A DNA stretch of 64,000 nucleotides, taken from NCBI RefSeq assembly GCF_051020955.1, contig NW_027476862.1, positions 62,001 through 126,000 on the forward strand. The letters are read 5' to 3'. Positions 42,848 through 51,970 of this stretch are shown in pieces. Under the pieces are notes generated by a model. It had not been told where the DNA came from. It ran no database searches and saw only the letters and a list, made by a program, of their open reading frames with translations. Both the position numbers and the translations under genes were made by a program. This DNA comes from Megalopta genalis (taxonomy: Eukaryota > Arthropoda > Insecta > Hymenoptera > Halictidae). Every line of letters begins with the position of its first letter. The first letter of the stretch is position 1.

Positions 42848-45800
42848 GGTGTCTGTTCTGGTTGTAGACTGATGGTTGTCGCTGAGTTCTCCGGCTGTTC
42901 TATATACGATATTTCGTTTATCGTTCGCGATAAGGGTCGGTGGGGGTGCGTGACTCACTAGGTTTATATGCTGACGCGGCGCATGCTTAAGTTTATCCGT
43001 GTGAACAATTTTCGTACCTTTCTTCATTCTTATCTTAACATTCCTATCACCCGTACATTCGATCACGGTGAACGGTCCGATATACTCGTCGTCAAATTTA
43101 TCGCGTTTGGGCTGCTTAAGCAGGTATACCCTGTCTCCGACGATAAAGGACTGTGCGTTGGTTTTTCTATCGTAATATTGTTTTGATCTGTTCTTAGCGG
43201 AAGTAAGATTATTTCTGGCGTCTGTTAGGGTCTCGGAAATTTTTGTTTGTAGTTTCTCGAGATAGGCTGTGTAAGATTCGTCCGATGAATCGTGTATTAT
43301 TGGATTTGCTGACGGGGTTCGCGCTAGAGTGCCGAATACCAGTTCATGTGGAGTGTAGAGAGTGCCCTCGTGAACACTCGTATTGTAAGAAAACATTGCA
43401 TGTGGGAGCCACTCGTCCCAATCGGCCCTGGATACATATTGTTTCAAATATTCCGTCAACACATGATGGGATCTTTCTATGGAACCATTACTCTGAGGCC
43501 GGAATGCCGTCGTCTTAAATTGCGTAATTCTAAACCGTTTTGAGATGTTCTTCATTAATGAGCTCAGGAAGTTCGCTCCCTGATCTGTCAGAATTCCCTT
43601 AGGAGCCCCGAATCTACAGATGAAATCTTTGATAAAGGCATCCGCGATCTCAATCGCGGTCGCGTTGCGCAGCGGGAGGGCAAGGGAATATTTGGTGAGG
43701 AGGTCCTGTATCGTTAGAATATATGTGTGATTCTTTGAGGATGTTGGGAGGGGACCTACGATATCCATTGATATCTTTTCGAATGCTTTTCCGGGTGTGT
43801 CAGTGATGGTCATTGGTTGTCGCGTTTTGACTCTGACTAGTTTTTTCCTTTGGCAAGTTTCGCAGTTGTTTATGAATTCGGTCACGTCTTTTTTCAATGT
43901 GTTCCAATAATACTTCTCGCGGATTCTTTTGTACGTTTTTGTTATCCCTTTGTGTCCGGCAAAGGAAGAAATATGGTTTTCTTTTATGATAGGAAGTCGT
44001 TCGTTCTCCGTCGGTATGACGACTTGGTTTGCGCATGCAAAGAATTGGGTATTCGTGGTCGCGAATGTATCGATGATTATTCTGTAGATAGTGTGCCATG
44101 GAATGTCGTCTATGTTCGTCTTCGATATGCTAAGTGAATCTAACTGTAATTCGATCGTCACGTCTAGTATTGAGGCAAAAAGTTCAAGCAGATCGTCGTA
44201 TGTCGCGGTATGGTGTGGTGATGTTTTTATCGGGAGCAAGAGTAGGTTTTTAGTGCCGATTTTCATCACCCTGGTCCGGCAGAGCGTTAATTTCAAATCT
44301 TTCGGGATCTTTCCGGCCCTGAACAGGTCGACGGCGCCCGGGTCTAATGGTTGGCCGCTGGTTGTTACAAATACGGCGAGATTGTCGTTTCGCATGACTA
44401 GTCTATCTCTTGTGATCGTTATGGTCCTTCCTTTTGGGGAGGCTGGAGCGTTGTGACTATCGAATATATTTTCATCCTCGTCTGTATCCGTTTCTGTGTC
44501 GGTGTTTGGACTCGAGGTTTGTTTTCTGTTTGAGGGAGAGGATAGCGGTGTGTTTTCCGTCGGAGGGGAATTCCCTCGTGACGTGGCGGGTTGCGGCGAT
44601 GAGGAGCGGGAATGCAACCGGTCCGACTCGGATGTTGTAGGGGAATCTATCGCTGCCGGTCTGGATCCGAGGATCGGGGAACGGGCAGGTTTTCTAACGC
44701 TATCGAATATAGTTGATGAATCTGAGGAAAGTGGAAGTACTGTCGCGGGATTCCTGGACAACGCGTCCGCGTTGAGGTTCGTTTTTCCTGCCTTGTAGAT
44801 TACCGTATAGTCAAATTCTGCTAATTTTAATCTCCATCTGAGTAATCGTGATGTAGGATCCTTCACGGAATTCATCCAGACCAGTGGACGATGGTCTGTG
44901 ATCAAGCTGAATTTCCTGCCGTAGATATATGGTCTAAAATATTGGGTGCAGTAAATAATCGCGAGGCATTCTTTTTCTATTGTGGAGTAATTTAGTTCTG
45001 CCCCGTGCAATAATCGAGATGCGTAGGCTATCGGGCGGTCTTTCCCGATTTCGCCCTGGCTCAATATTCCACCTATCGCGTATCCGGACGCGTCTGTAGT
45101 TATTTTAAAATCTTTTCCGAAATCGGGGTACTGGAGGAGTGGCTCGGTGGTTAGGATTTCACGGAGAGTATTAAACGCCTTCTCCTGCTCCACGTTCCAT
45201 ACGAACTTAGTATCCTTTTTGAGAAGTATTGTGAGTGGTTTCGATATTTGTGAAAATTTGGGTATGAAACGTCTGTAATATCCCGACAGACCCAGAAATT
45301 CTCTTAAGTTTTTTAATGTTTTCGGACGCGGGAATCGTCGCACGGCCTCGATTTTCATCGGGCATGGTTTTACGCCGTCTTCGCCAATTATATGGCCCAA
45401 ATACGCTACCTCTCGATGCAGAAATGAACACTTCGACGGCTGGAGTTTTAGATTTGCTTGTCTAAGTCTATCCGCGAGTTTGTTAAATTTTGTGGCGTGC
45501 TCCGACAAGCTTCGCGCGTATATGACGATGTCATCTAGGTATACAAAGAGTTCAGTGCCTTGGAGGCCGGTTAGTACGTTATCCATTAGCCGTTGAAAAG
45601 TTGCGGGCGCGTTTCGAAGGCCGAATGGCATTCTTTTATATTCGTAGTGGCCGTATGGCGTTGAAAAGGCCGTTTTTTCCGCATCGTCCGGGTGCATCTC
45701 GATCTGGTGGAATCCACTCGCAAGATCGAAAACGCTAAAATATTTGGCGCTGCCCAACTGGTCTAAAATTTCGAGGATACTGGGCAGCGGATATGCGTCG

Positions 45801-46840
45801 GGCACCGATTTTTCGTTGAGCGCGCGGAAGTCTATTACCATCCTCCACTTCTTGTTCCCCTCTGCATCTGCCTTTTTGGGCACGATCCAGAGTGGACTGT
45901 TGTAAGGAGACTTTGAAGGAGCAACAATGTCTTGTTCGAGGAGTTCCCTCATTTGTTTGTTTATCTCCTCCTTGTGTATCGGTGGATATCTGTACTGTTT
46001 TACGTGAACCGGAGAATTGTCAGTCGTAGCGATTCGGTGCCGCACCGCATTTGTTTTGCCGAGGCGCTCCTCGGGGAGGTGGAAGAGGTCTTCATTGCAT
46101 TCCAGCAATTGTTCTACATGTAATTTTTCTTCTCCGCTGAGGTGATCGGTGCTAATGATGCCCTTGATCTTCTCGTAGCGGGAATTTATTGTATTTAGGT
46201 TGAATATTGAAGCGGAATTAGAATTCGAATTGTTTTTAGGGTTTGAGAAAAATTTTTGCGGAATGGCGGTGTCCGACAACTCCTCCACCTCTGCCAGCTC
46301 CATTTCCGGCGTAGCAAAGGTTATGGATTCGCTATTAGTGTTAACACAACGCACAATCGCTTGTCCGTCGGAGTTTCTTGCGAGACAGTGCGGGAGGAAA
46401 ACTCCCTTTGAAACTTCACGACGGCTGAGGTAACCGAATTCCGGTCCGGTCACCTTTACCCTTATTAATGTAGCAGTTCGCGGTTCGACAACGATTTTGG
46501 ATTGCGTCGTGAAAGGAAACTCGTTTCCCTGCCACGATACGCTTTCTTTTTTGTATGAAATCTCCGCGCCTTGCGATAGAAACGCAGAACCCAAGATACC
46601 GTCCGCTGAGATTGGAAAGGTTTCGGAAACCACGTGAAATTCTACTTCCGCGTTTGCAATGGATATTGACGTCGTGCCTAGTGTGGTGACGGACTCGTCC
46701 GTTATCCCGGTGATATTAATAGCGTTGCTCACGTTGACGACCACATCCGACTTTAATTGTGATACCTTGATGATATTAGGCTCGGCGCCGGTGTCTATCA
46801 TCAACTTGGCCGCTTTGATTAATTCCGGGGGAGACACCAT
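40829..46840 (-). CDS. pol: Pol-Env polyprotein, copy 3 (intact, 2003 codons)
   Basis: All catalytic motifs are present: DTGA, YLDD, RNase H TDAS, HHCC, DD35E and GPF at the same residues as in copy 2. The differences I see from copy 2 are Arg for Trp in the linker (SDRLH) and Arg for Lys in the macrodomain-like region (YRIIID). The acidic run TETDTDEDEN about residues 785-795 precedes the macrodomain-like part. Confidence 0.95.
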   Translation of the reverse strand: MVSPPELIKAAKLMIDTGAEPNIIKVSQLKSDVVVNVSNAINITGITDESVTTLGTTSISIANAEVEFHVVSETFPISADGILGSAFLSQGAEISYKKESVSWQGNEFPFTTQSKIVVEPRTATLIRVKVTGPEFGYLSRREVSKGVFLPHCLARNSDGQAIVRCVNTNSESITFATPEMELAEVEELSDTAIPQKFFSNPKNNSNSNSASIFNLNTINSRYEKIKGIISTDHLSGEEKLHVEQLLECNEDLFHLPEERLGKTNAVRHRIATTDNSPVHVKQYRYPPIHKEEINKQMRELLEQDIVAPSKSPYNSPLWIVPKKADAEGNKKWRMVIDFRALNEKSVPDAYPLPSILEILDQLGSAKYFSVFDLASGFHQIEMHPDDAEKTAFSTPYGHYEYKRMPFGLRNAPATFQRLMDNVLTGLQGTELFVYLDDIVIYARSLSEHATKFNKLADRLRQANLKLQPSKCSFLHREVAYLGHIIGEDGVKPCPMKIEAVRRFPRPKTLKNLREFLGLSGYYRRFIPKFSQISKPLTILLKKDTKFVWNVEQEKAFNTLREILTTEPLLQYPDFGKDFKITTDASGYAIGGILSQGEIGKDRPIAYASRLLHGAELNYSTIEKECLAIIYCTQYFRPYIYGRKFSLITDHRPLVWMNSVKDPTSRLLRWRLKLAEFDYTVIYKAGKTNLNADALSRNPATVLPLSSDSSTIFDSVRKPARSPILGSRPAAIDSPTTSESDRLHSRSSSPQPATSRGNSPPTENTPLSSPSNRKQTSSPNTDTETDTDEDENIFDSHNAPASPKGRTITITRDRLVMRNDNLAVFVTTSGQPLDPGAVDLFRAGKIPKDLKLTLCRTRVMKIGTKNLLLLPIKTSPHHTATYDDLLELFASILDVTIELQLDSLSISKTNIDDIPWHTIYRIIIDTFATTNTQFFACANQVVIPTENERLPIIKENHISSFAGHKGITKTYKRIREKYYWNTLKKDVTEFINNCETCQRKKLVRVKTRQPMTITDTPGKAFEKISMDIVGPLPTSSKNHTYILTIQDLLTKYSLALPLRNATAIEIADAFIKDFICRFGAPKGILTDQGANFLSSLMKNISKRFRITQFKTTAFRPQSNGSIERSHHVLTEYLKQYVSRADWDEWLPHAMFSYNTSVHEGTLYTPHELVFGTLARTPSANPIIHDSSDESYTAYLEKLQTKISETLTDARNNLTSAKNRSKQYYDRKTNAQSFIVGDRVYLLKQPKRDKFDDEYIGPFTVIECTGDRNVKIRMKKGTKIVHTDKLKHAPRQHINLVSHAPPPTLIANDKRNIVYRTAGELSDNHQSTTRTDTMKTATILSVFFLLRPTNALIGYDCNSPTLNTTTISTVDSPKCEYTHSKPITTNLTIQLLQLIEFKDVPTFQCKVEIDRTVYYCGMHSHTSVVHNGRHQYILDTPRDVCKAMHESGILPLPPTGQIVGIKRNSTTTRGFTLAGSIQQDGTCRGTAYSDPYGTWDNVVVQSVIKVTIKTFQASIKLSSNTLYLPGGQRCPLDKEYCMDSEDGYTYWTSLPEDPCKMSNYNVLFEGRAIKVSNKNSNLASLYSVTSGDTAFALTSTGRTQACGYTLEKTEHPKLLILETDKEGRFKSATKPQTNNLDIFTYVNTKFVYVERHIKSQIVSLYKDTMKQKCQLEQQILRNIISLVHISPAEVAATITKEPGYMALPAGEVIHIIKCVPVQCSLRKTKDCFDELPVSYRNNSLFLTPKNRILVKTGTRKTCNELIPPTYRIHGTWYKLTPNPVESIAPPPLQPLTASAWKYTDPTNLASGGIYSREDLEKLNEHIMFPVEKMAVVDALAQGASGREYADGAVGMFNLMDENTLQKIAESTGKHVWNGFVQFGSAMAGVIGIYVTLRIIKIIINTILNGIALHAAYGWSLQLLAACWSALAHFCLYLKDKNGDSEVRKCSVNPKPLECVTLNVPKDKNCASDNVDNKDNKRDSIELYVSETPQYISYKKCKQDSEKNDS

Positions 46841-46872
46841 TACGTGTGGGACTGCGGAGGCTGGACGGAGAT

Positions 46873-48399
46873 TTATCCGCGCGATTCTCCCGTCTCTGCT
46901 GTCTGTTCCTCGCTCGCGATCGGCGTCACTCGTTGAAAATTTCTGTTTCCCTCCCGACGATTGTCCGACATGGTCGGGAGGTTCTTCCCGTTTCCCGACG
47001 GTTGTTGTTCGCGAATCTTATTGTTGAATTCACGCTTGCGGCATTCGTGAATATCATGGCCGGGCGTCTTGCAATAATTGCAAAACCTTTGAGCGTTGCT
47101 CGCGTGATTCGGCCGAGATTGTTCTCGCGGTTGATCTCGATAATTGTTATCGCGTCGATATTCGTAGCGCGGCGAAGGACCGGATGTGTATTGTTTACGA
47201 GGCGAGTAATCGTGGCCGAAGGCGCGCTCGCGCCGGTCTGTGTAATGGGGCGCCGGTGATTCATAGTCGCGTCGGCGCATCGATAAATCGTAGTCGCGTT
47301 GACGCGTTGATGAGTCATAGTACCCTGAACGCGTATCGCCCGAACTGTTTATATACAAACTCCCCGGGTCGGCGAAACTAAATCCTCTGTTATTATAAGG
47401 TGAGGGTGACCGATTCCTCGACAGGAAGTTTCTGTTCTCCGTCCTCGGACTGTTTATACCGTTTGGAAAGCGGACCCTTCGACTGTTTATATCACCGTAC
47501 CGTTTCAAGTCCAGTTCCAACTGTTTGAATGCTCTCACGGATTCGTCAAAAATATCCTCCATATGTTTATGTCCAACCGCACGCAGTTCCGTTCGTATGT
47601 TAGGAATTAACCCGTCTATAAAACAATCACGCGCAAAGTCGTCGATCTCGCGGTTGTCGGCCTGATCCGGGAGGCAATTGATGATCGCCCCGTGTAGATC
47701 TCTAACTCGGTTTATGTAGGTAAAAATGTTTTCACGTTCACCCATGTAAATGTTGGCTAGCTCGCCCTGGTAGTGTTGGATTTTATGCTGCGCGCCGAAT
47801 AGCATTTTTAAACGTTCGCATAGTTCCGACACGGTATCGAAGTGGCGGAATTCTACCACGGACAAAGCGTCTCCGCGCAATTTACCGATAATTAGTCTTA
47901 CCAGGCTGCGTTCCGAGTGCGAGGGTACTAACGATCTCGCGTGAGTGCACGCGCGCGTAAATTGAAGTACTGGTGGTTGCGTACCATTAAACATCGGGAT
48001 CATATCGGCTGCGGATTTTAATGTTAGCTGATTGTCTTCAGCTTCGCGGGAGTCGTAATACGGTCGATGCGTTGATTGAACCCGAGTCGGTGGTTCGAAA
48101 GCCGGGTTTGCCGGTCCCGCGGTTCGTGAGTTTCCCACCGTTAATTTTTCGATTTGTTCGCGGAGTCTCGCGTTTTCGATCGCCATTTCGTCGCGATCTT
48201 TATCTATTTCCGCCTGCGCCTGCATTTGTTGCGATTCTATTAACATACGCTTTTTATCTAGGCTGCGCGATTGTTCCATGAGCCGTTGCTCTTTATTTAT
48301 CAAGGTTTTTTGTACCGCGGCGAGTTCGTCTTGCGATAATTGTTTTCCTTCTAAATTATGCGATTTTGACCGCGTTCCGTCCGCTGGGCTGGCGAGCAT
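46873..48399 (-). CDS. gag: Gag (508 aa), copy 3
   Basis: Open from the ATG at 48399 to the stop at 46873. It has the coiled coil, capsid-like region, Arg-rich tail and one CCHC knuckle, and I noticed no amino-acid difference from copy 2. With copy 2 it gives two full-length gag genes that could supply the broken copy 1. Confidence 0.93.
   Translation of the reverse strand: MLASPADGTRSKSHNLEGKQLSQDELAAVQKTLINKEQRLMEQSRSLDKKRMLIESQQMQAQAEIDKDRDEMAIENARLREQIEKLTVGNSRTAGPANPAFEPPTRVQSTHRPYYDSREAEDNQLTLKSAADMIPMFNGTQPPVLQFTRACTHARSLVPSHSERSLVRLIIGKLRGDALSVVEFRHFDTVSELCERLKMLFGAQHKIQHYQGELANIYMGERENIFTYINRVRDLHGAIINCLPDQADNREIDDFARDCFIDGLIPNIRTELRAVGHKHMEDIFDESVRAFKQLELDLKRYGDINSRRVRFPNGINSPRTENRNFLSRNRSPSPYNNRGFSFADPGSLYINSSGDTRSGYYDSSTRQRDYDLSMRRRDYESPAPHYTDRRERAFGHDYSPRKQYTSGPSPRYEYRRDNNYRDQPREQSRPNHASNAQRFCNYCKTPGHDIHECRKREFNNKIREQQPSGNGKNLPTMSDNRREGNRNFQRVTPIASEEQTAETGESRG
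46950..46996 (-). promoter_or_regulatory. -1 ribosomal frameshift signal, copy 3
   Basis: Reverse-strand GGGAAAC at 46990-46996, 8-base spacer, then the 9-bp stem CCTCCCGAC/GTCGGGAGG, all as in copy 2. Confidence 0.8.
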
Positions 48400-48415
48400 G
48401 GCGATTGGCTTATCA

Positions 48416-48434
48416 GATCCCACCGCTGCCACCA
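48416..48434 (-). promoter_or_regulatory. Primer-binding site, tRNA-Leu type (copy 3)
   Basis: The + strand reads GATCCCACCGCTGCCACCA, which is the tRNA-Leu 3' end itself with CCA, three bases from the LTR. Confidence 0.87.
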
Positions 48435-48437
48435 AAT

Positions 48438-49936
48438 TGTTACGTCCCGCGCGTGATTTCCCGCAAAATATATATAATTCCGCGAGAGCGCGAGATTTAC
48501 GTGTAACGATTAAATTGATCTGCCTTTAGTCCACGCGACGCGTACCGTTCGCGTATAACAGGGTATCGCCTACTCGCGAACACAGGGACAAAATACGCGG
48601 GCTCTTACTGTGATAGGCAGGTCCTGCTGCCGGGAAGGCTCGTTCGCTCGCTTCTCGTACGCCGCTCGTCTCGGATCTCCTGCCGGGATTCTGCTTGGGC
48701 TGTACGTTGATTTCGGGATGTCGATCTCGATCAGCTCCGTCCAAGGATAGAGGTGGCGTTGACGAGGTGCGCGGTATTCGCGGATGATCTGGATTTCTTC
48801 GCGGTACGCGGGATCGCCCGTAACTGAATCTATTCGCGGTTTATGGCTGATTATGCTGATTTCTTGACTTCGATGCTTTACCCGCGTTTCGTAAGGGATC
48901 TGAGCGTATAGATGGACGAGTCTCTTCAATTGAGCTCTGCGCCCAGACTGACGCGGCATGTGTGATACTAATGCTAGTTAATAATTAATCATTTATCTGC
49001 TCTGTCCGGTGGCGTACAGGACTTGTGGTGAAAGCCCGGTACATACGCTTTCTGGACGGATTTAGTTAGAGCAACTTCGGTGGCGTGCAGGACTTGTGGA
49101 GAAAGCCCGGTACACACGCTTTCTGAAGTTGTAATTCGAAATGCGGTGGTAAGTCTAATAATAATAGGAACTAGGATCGCAGAGGTATGTTGAATGAATT
49201 ACGTTCACTGCTTCTAAATTAAGATGTATATTCTAATTAAATTGGCTTAAGTTACAGAGCCTTAATACTAACGCAAGAAGATTGGACTTTGAAATCAGAA
49301 TCGAAATTGAATTGGAATAAGAAGAACTTGACGATCGCGGACGACCGGACTTCTGATCGAGAAGTACGACTAATACTGGTCGAATTCCGGAACGAGAGTG
49401 ATCCTGCCGGAGGCTGCATTGAACTCTTTTGATTCATGGCCGCCGGTCCGCCTGGCGGGGGTAGTCCGGTGGAGGGGCGTCCGCCATGGTGGTGGATGGC
49501 GCTGGAGAGGGGATGCCGCGTTCAGCGGGATGACGTAGTCCCAGTCCACGCGCTTTTTACGGTACTTAGAAATATTCGCTTGTTCTCTAGAGAGTATAAT
49601 AATGTGGTTATGCTAACTTATTCTATGGTTCGTTATAAGGTAGATATCTGCTAACTTATGCTACGGTCGGTTACGATACGTTTAGGCTAATTCGGTTAAC
49701 CTACGCTTATATACTAGTTTGCGCGGTAACACACACACACATTCGTGCACAACCACGCTCTTATATACTAATACAAACGTCGGAGGACGTCACAAACTTA
49801 TGCTATGGTCGGTTACGATACGTTTAGGCTAATTCGGTTAACCTACGCTTATATACTAGTTTGCGCGGTAACACACACACACATTCATGCACAACCACGC
49901 TCTTATATACTAATACAAACGTCGGAGGACGTCACA
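48438..49936 (-). repeat. 5' LTR of copy 3 (mosaic)
   Basis: 1499 bp. The inner part shares copy 3's diagnostic variants (GGGATCGCC, GACTTTGAAATCAG). The outer U3 part, about 49429-49936, differs: CTTTTGATTC (private), TCTCTAGAGAG (as in copy 1's 3' LTR) and a 142-bp promoter period with an extra A (as in copy 1). The switch suggests that the U3 end was copied from another element. Confidence 0.85.
48570..48959 (-). CDS. LTR-internal 129-aa frame, copy 3 5' LTR
   Basis: Same as the frame at 39433-39822. Function unknown. Confidence 0.25.
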   Translation of the reverse strand: MPRQSGRRAQLKRLVHLYAQIPYETRVKHRSQEISIISHKPRIDSVTGDPAYREEIQIIREYRAPRQRHLYPWTELIEIDIPKSTYSPSRIPAGDPRRAAYEKRANEPSRQQDLPITVRARVFCPCVRE

Positions 49937-51970
49937 AAGCTAAATGGTTTGTTTAAAATCTCTATTTCGCACGAATTTGAATCGAAATCGTGTGTTTCGC
50001 ATGATATTGAAGCTAAATCGTATGTTTCGCGTTGATTTAAAGCTAATTCGTGTATTTCGCATGAATCTGAAGTTAAATAGTTCATATCCCATGAATTTGA
50101 AGCTAAATCGTTTGTTTAAAATCGCTATTTTTCACGAATTTGAAGCGAAATCGTGTATATCGCTTGATATTGAAGCAAAATCGTATGTTTCGCGTTTATT
50201 TAAAGCTAATTCGTGTATTTCGCATGAATCTGAAGCTAAATTGTTCATTTCGCATGAATTTGAAGCTAAATCGTTTGTTTAAAATCGCTATTTCTCACGA
50301 ATTTGAAGCGAAATCGTGTATATCGCTTGATATTGAAGCTAAATCGTATGTTTCGCGTTGATTTAAAGCTAATTCGTGTATTTCGCATTAATCTGAATCT
50401 AAATTGTTCATATCACATGAATTTGAAGCTAAATCGTTTGTTTAAAATCGCTATTTCGCACGAATTTGAAGCGAAATCGTGTATATCGCATGATATTGAA
50501 GCTAAATCGTATGTTTCGCGTTTATTTAAAGCTAATTCGTGTATTTCGCATGAATCTGAAGCTAAATTGTTCATTTCGCATGAATTTGAAGCTAAATCGT
50601 TTGTTTAAAATCGCTATTTCGCACGAATTTGAAGCGAAATCGTGTATATCGCATGATATTGAAGCTAAATCGTATGTTTCGCGTTGATTTAAAGCTAATT
50701 CGTGTATTTCGCATTAATCTGAATCTAAATTGTTCATATCACATGAATTTGAAGCTAAATCGTTTGTTTAAAATCGCTATTTCGCACGAATTTGAAGCGA
50801 AATCGTGTATATCGCATGATATTGAAGCTAAATCGTATGTTTCGCGTTGATTTAAAGCTAGTTCGTGTATTTCGCATGAATCTGAAGCTAAATTGTTCAT
50901 TTCGCATGGATTTGAAGCTAAATGGTTTGTTTAAAATCGTTATTTCGCACGAATTTCAATCGAAATCGTGTGTTTCGCATGATATTGAAGCTAAGTCGTA
51001 TGTTTCGCGTTGATTTAAAGCTAATTCGTGTATTTCGCATTAATCTGAATCTAAATTGTTCATATCACATGAATTTGAAGCTAAATCGTTTGTTTAAAAT
51101 CGCTATTTCGCACGAATTTGAAGCGAAATCGTGTATATCGCATGATATTGAAGCTAAATCGTATGTTTCGCGTTGTTTTAAAGCTAATTCGTGTATTTCG
51201 CATGATTCTGAAGCTAAATTGTTCATTTCGCATGAATTTGAATCTAAATGGTTTGTTTAAAATCGCTATTTCGCACTAATTTGAAGCGAAATCGTGTATA
51301 TCGCATGATATTGAAGCTAAATCGTATGTTTCGCGTTGATTTAAAGCTAATTCGTGTATTTCGCATGAATCTGAAGCTAAATTGATCATTTCGCATGAAT
51401 TTGAAGCCAAATCGTTTGTTTAAAATCGCTATTTTTCACGAATTTGAAGCGAAATCGTGTATATCGCATGATATTGAAGCTAAATCGTATGTTTCGCGTT
51501 GATTTAAAGCTAATTCGTGTATTTCGCATTAATCTGAAGCTAAATTGTTCATATCACATGAATTTGAAGCTAAATCGTTTGTTTAAAATCGCTATTTCGC
51601 ACGAATTTGAAGCGAAATCGTGTATATCGCATGATATTGAAGCTAAATCGTATGTTTCGCGTTGATTTAAAGCTAATTCGTGTATTTCGCATGAATCTTA
51701 AGTTAAATAGTTCATATCCCATGAATTTGAAGCTAAATCGTTTGTTTAAAATCGCTATTTCGCAAGAATTTGAAGCGAAATCGTGTATATCGCATGATAT
51801 TTCTGCTAAATCGTATGTTTCGCGTTGATTTAGAGCTAATTCGTGTATTTCGCATTAATCTGAAGCTAATTGTTCATATCACATGAATTTGAAGCTAAAT
51901 CGTTTGTTTAAAATCGCTATTTCGCACGAATTTCAATCGAAATCGTGTGTTTCGCATGATATTGAAGCTA
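49937..51970 (+). repeat. 2034-bp satellite segment in + orientation, trapped between LTRs
   Basis: About 12.5 monomers in the orientation opposite to the satellite on both outer sides of the block. The right 975 bp (50996-51970) is an inverted copy of 32465-33439. The left end, 49944-50282, is an inverted match to 15203-15541 and to 54680-55018. The segment is therefore itself a patchwork of at least two sources. No gene is seen. Confidence 0.9.

Larger units (their letters stand above)
39301..49936 (-). mobile_element. Gypsy-type LTR retrotransposon with env, copy 3 (intact)
   Basis: 10,636 bp on the - strand, colinear with copy 2 (coordinates sum to 71765). Gag and pol-env are open. At the positions compared it carries the majority residues (Arg in SDR and YRIII), so it is closest to a consensus. 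Its own LTRs share GGGATCGCC and GACTTTGAAATCAG, but the U3 end of the 5' LTR differs in several places (see that entry). Confidence 0.95.
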
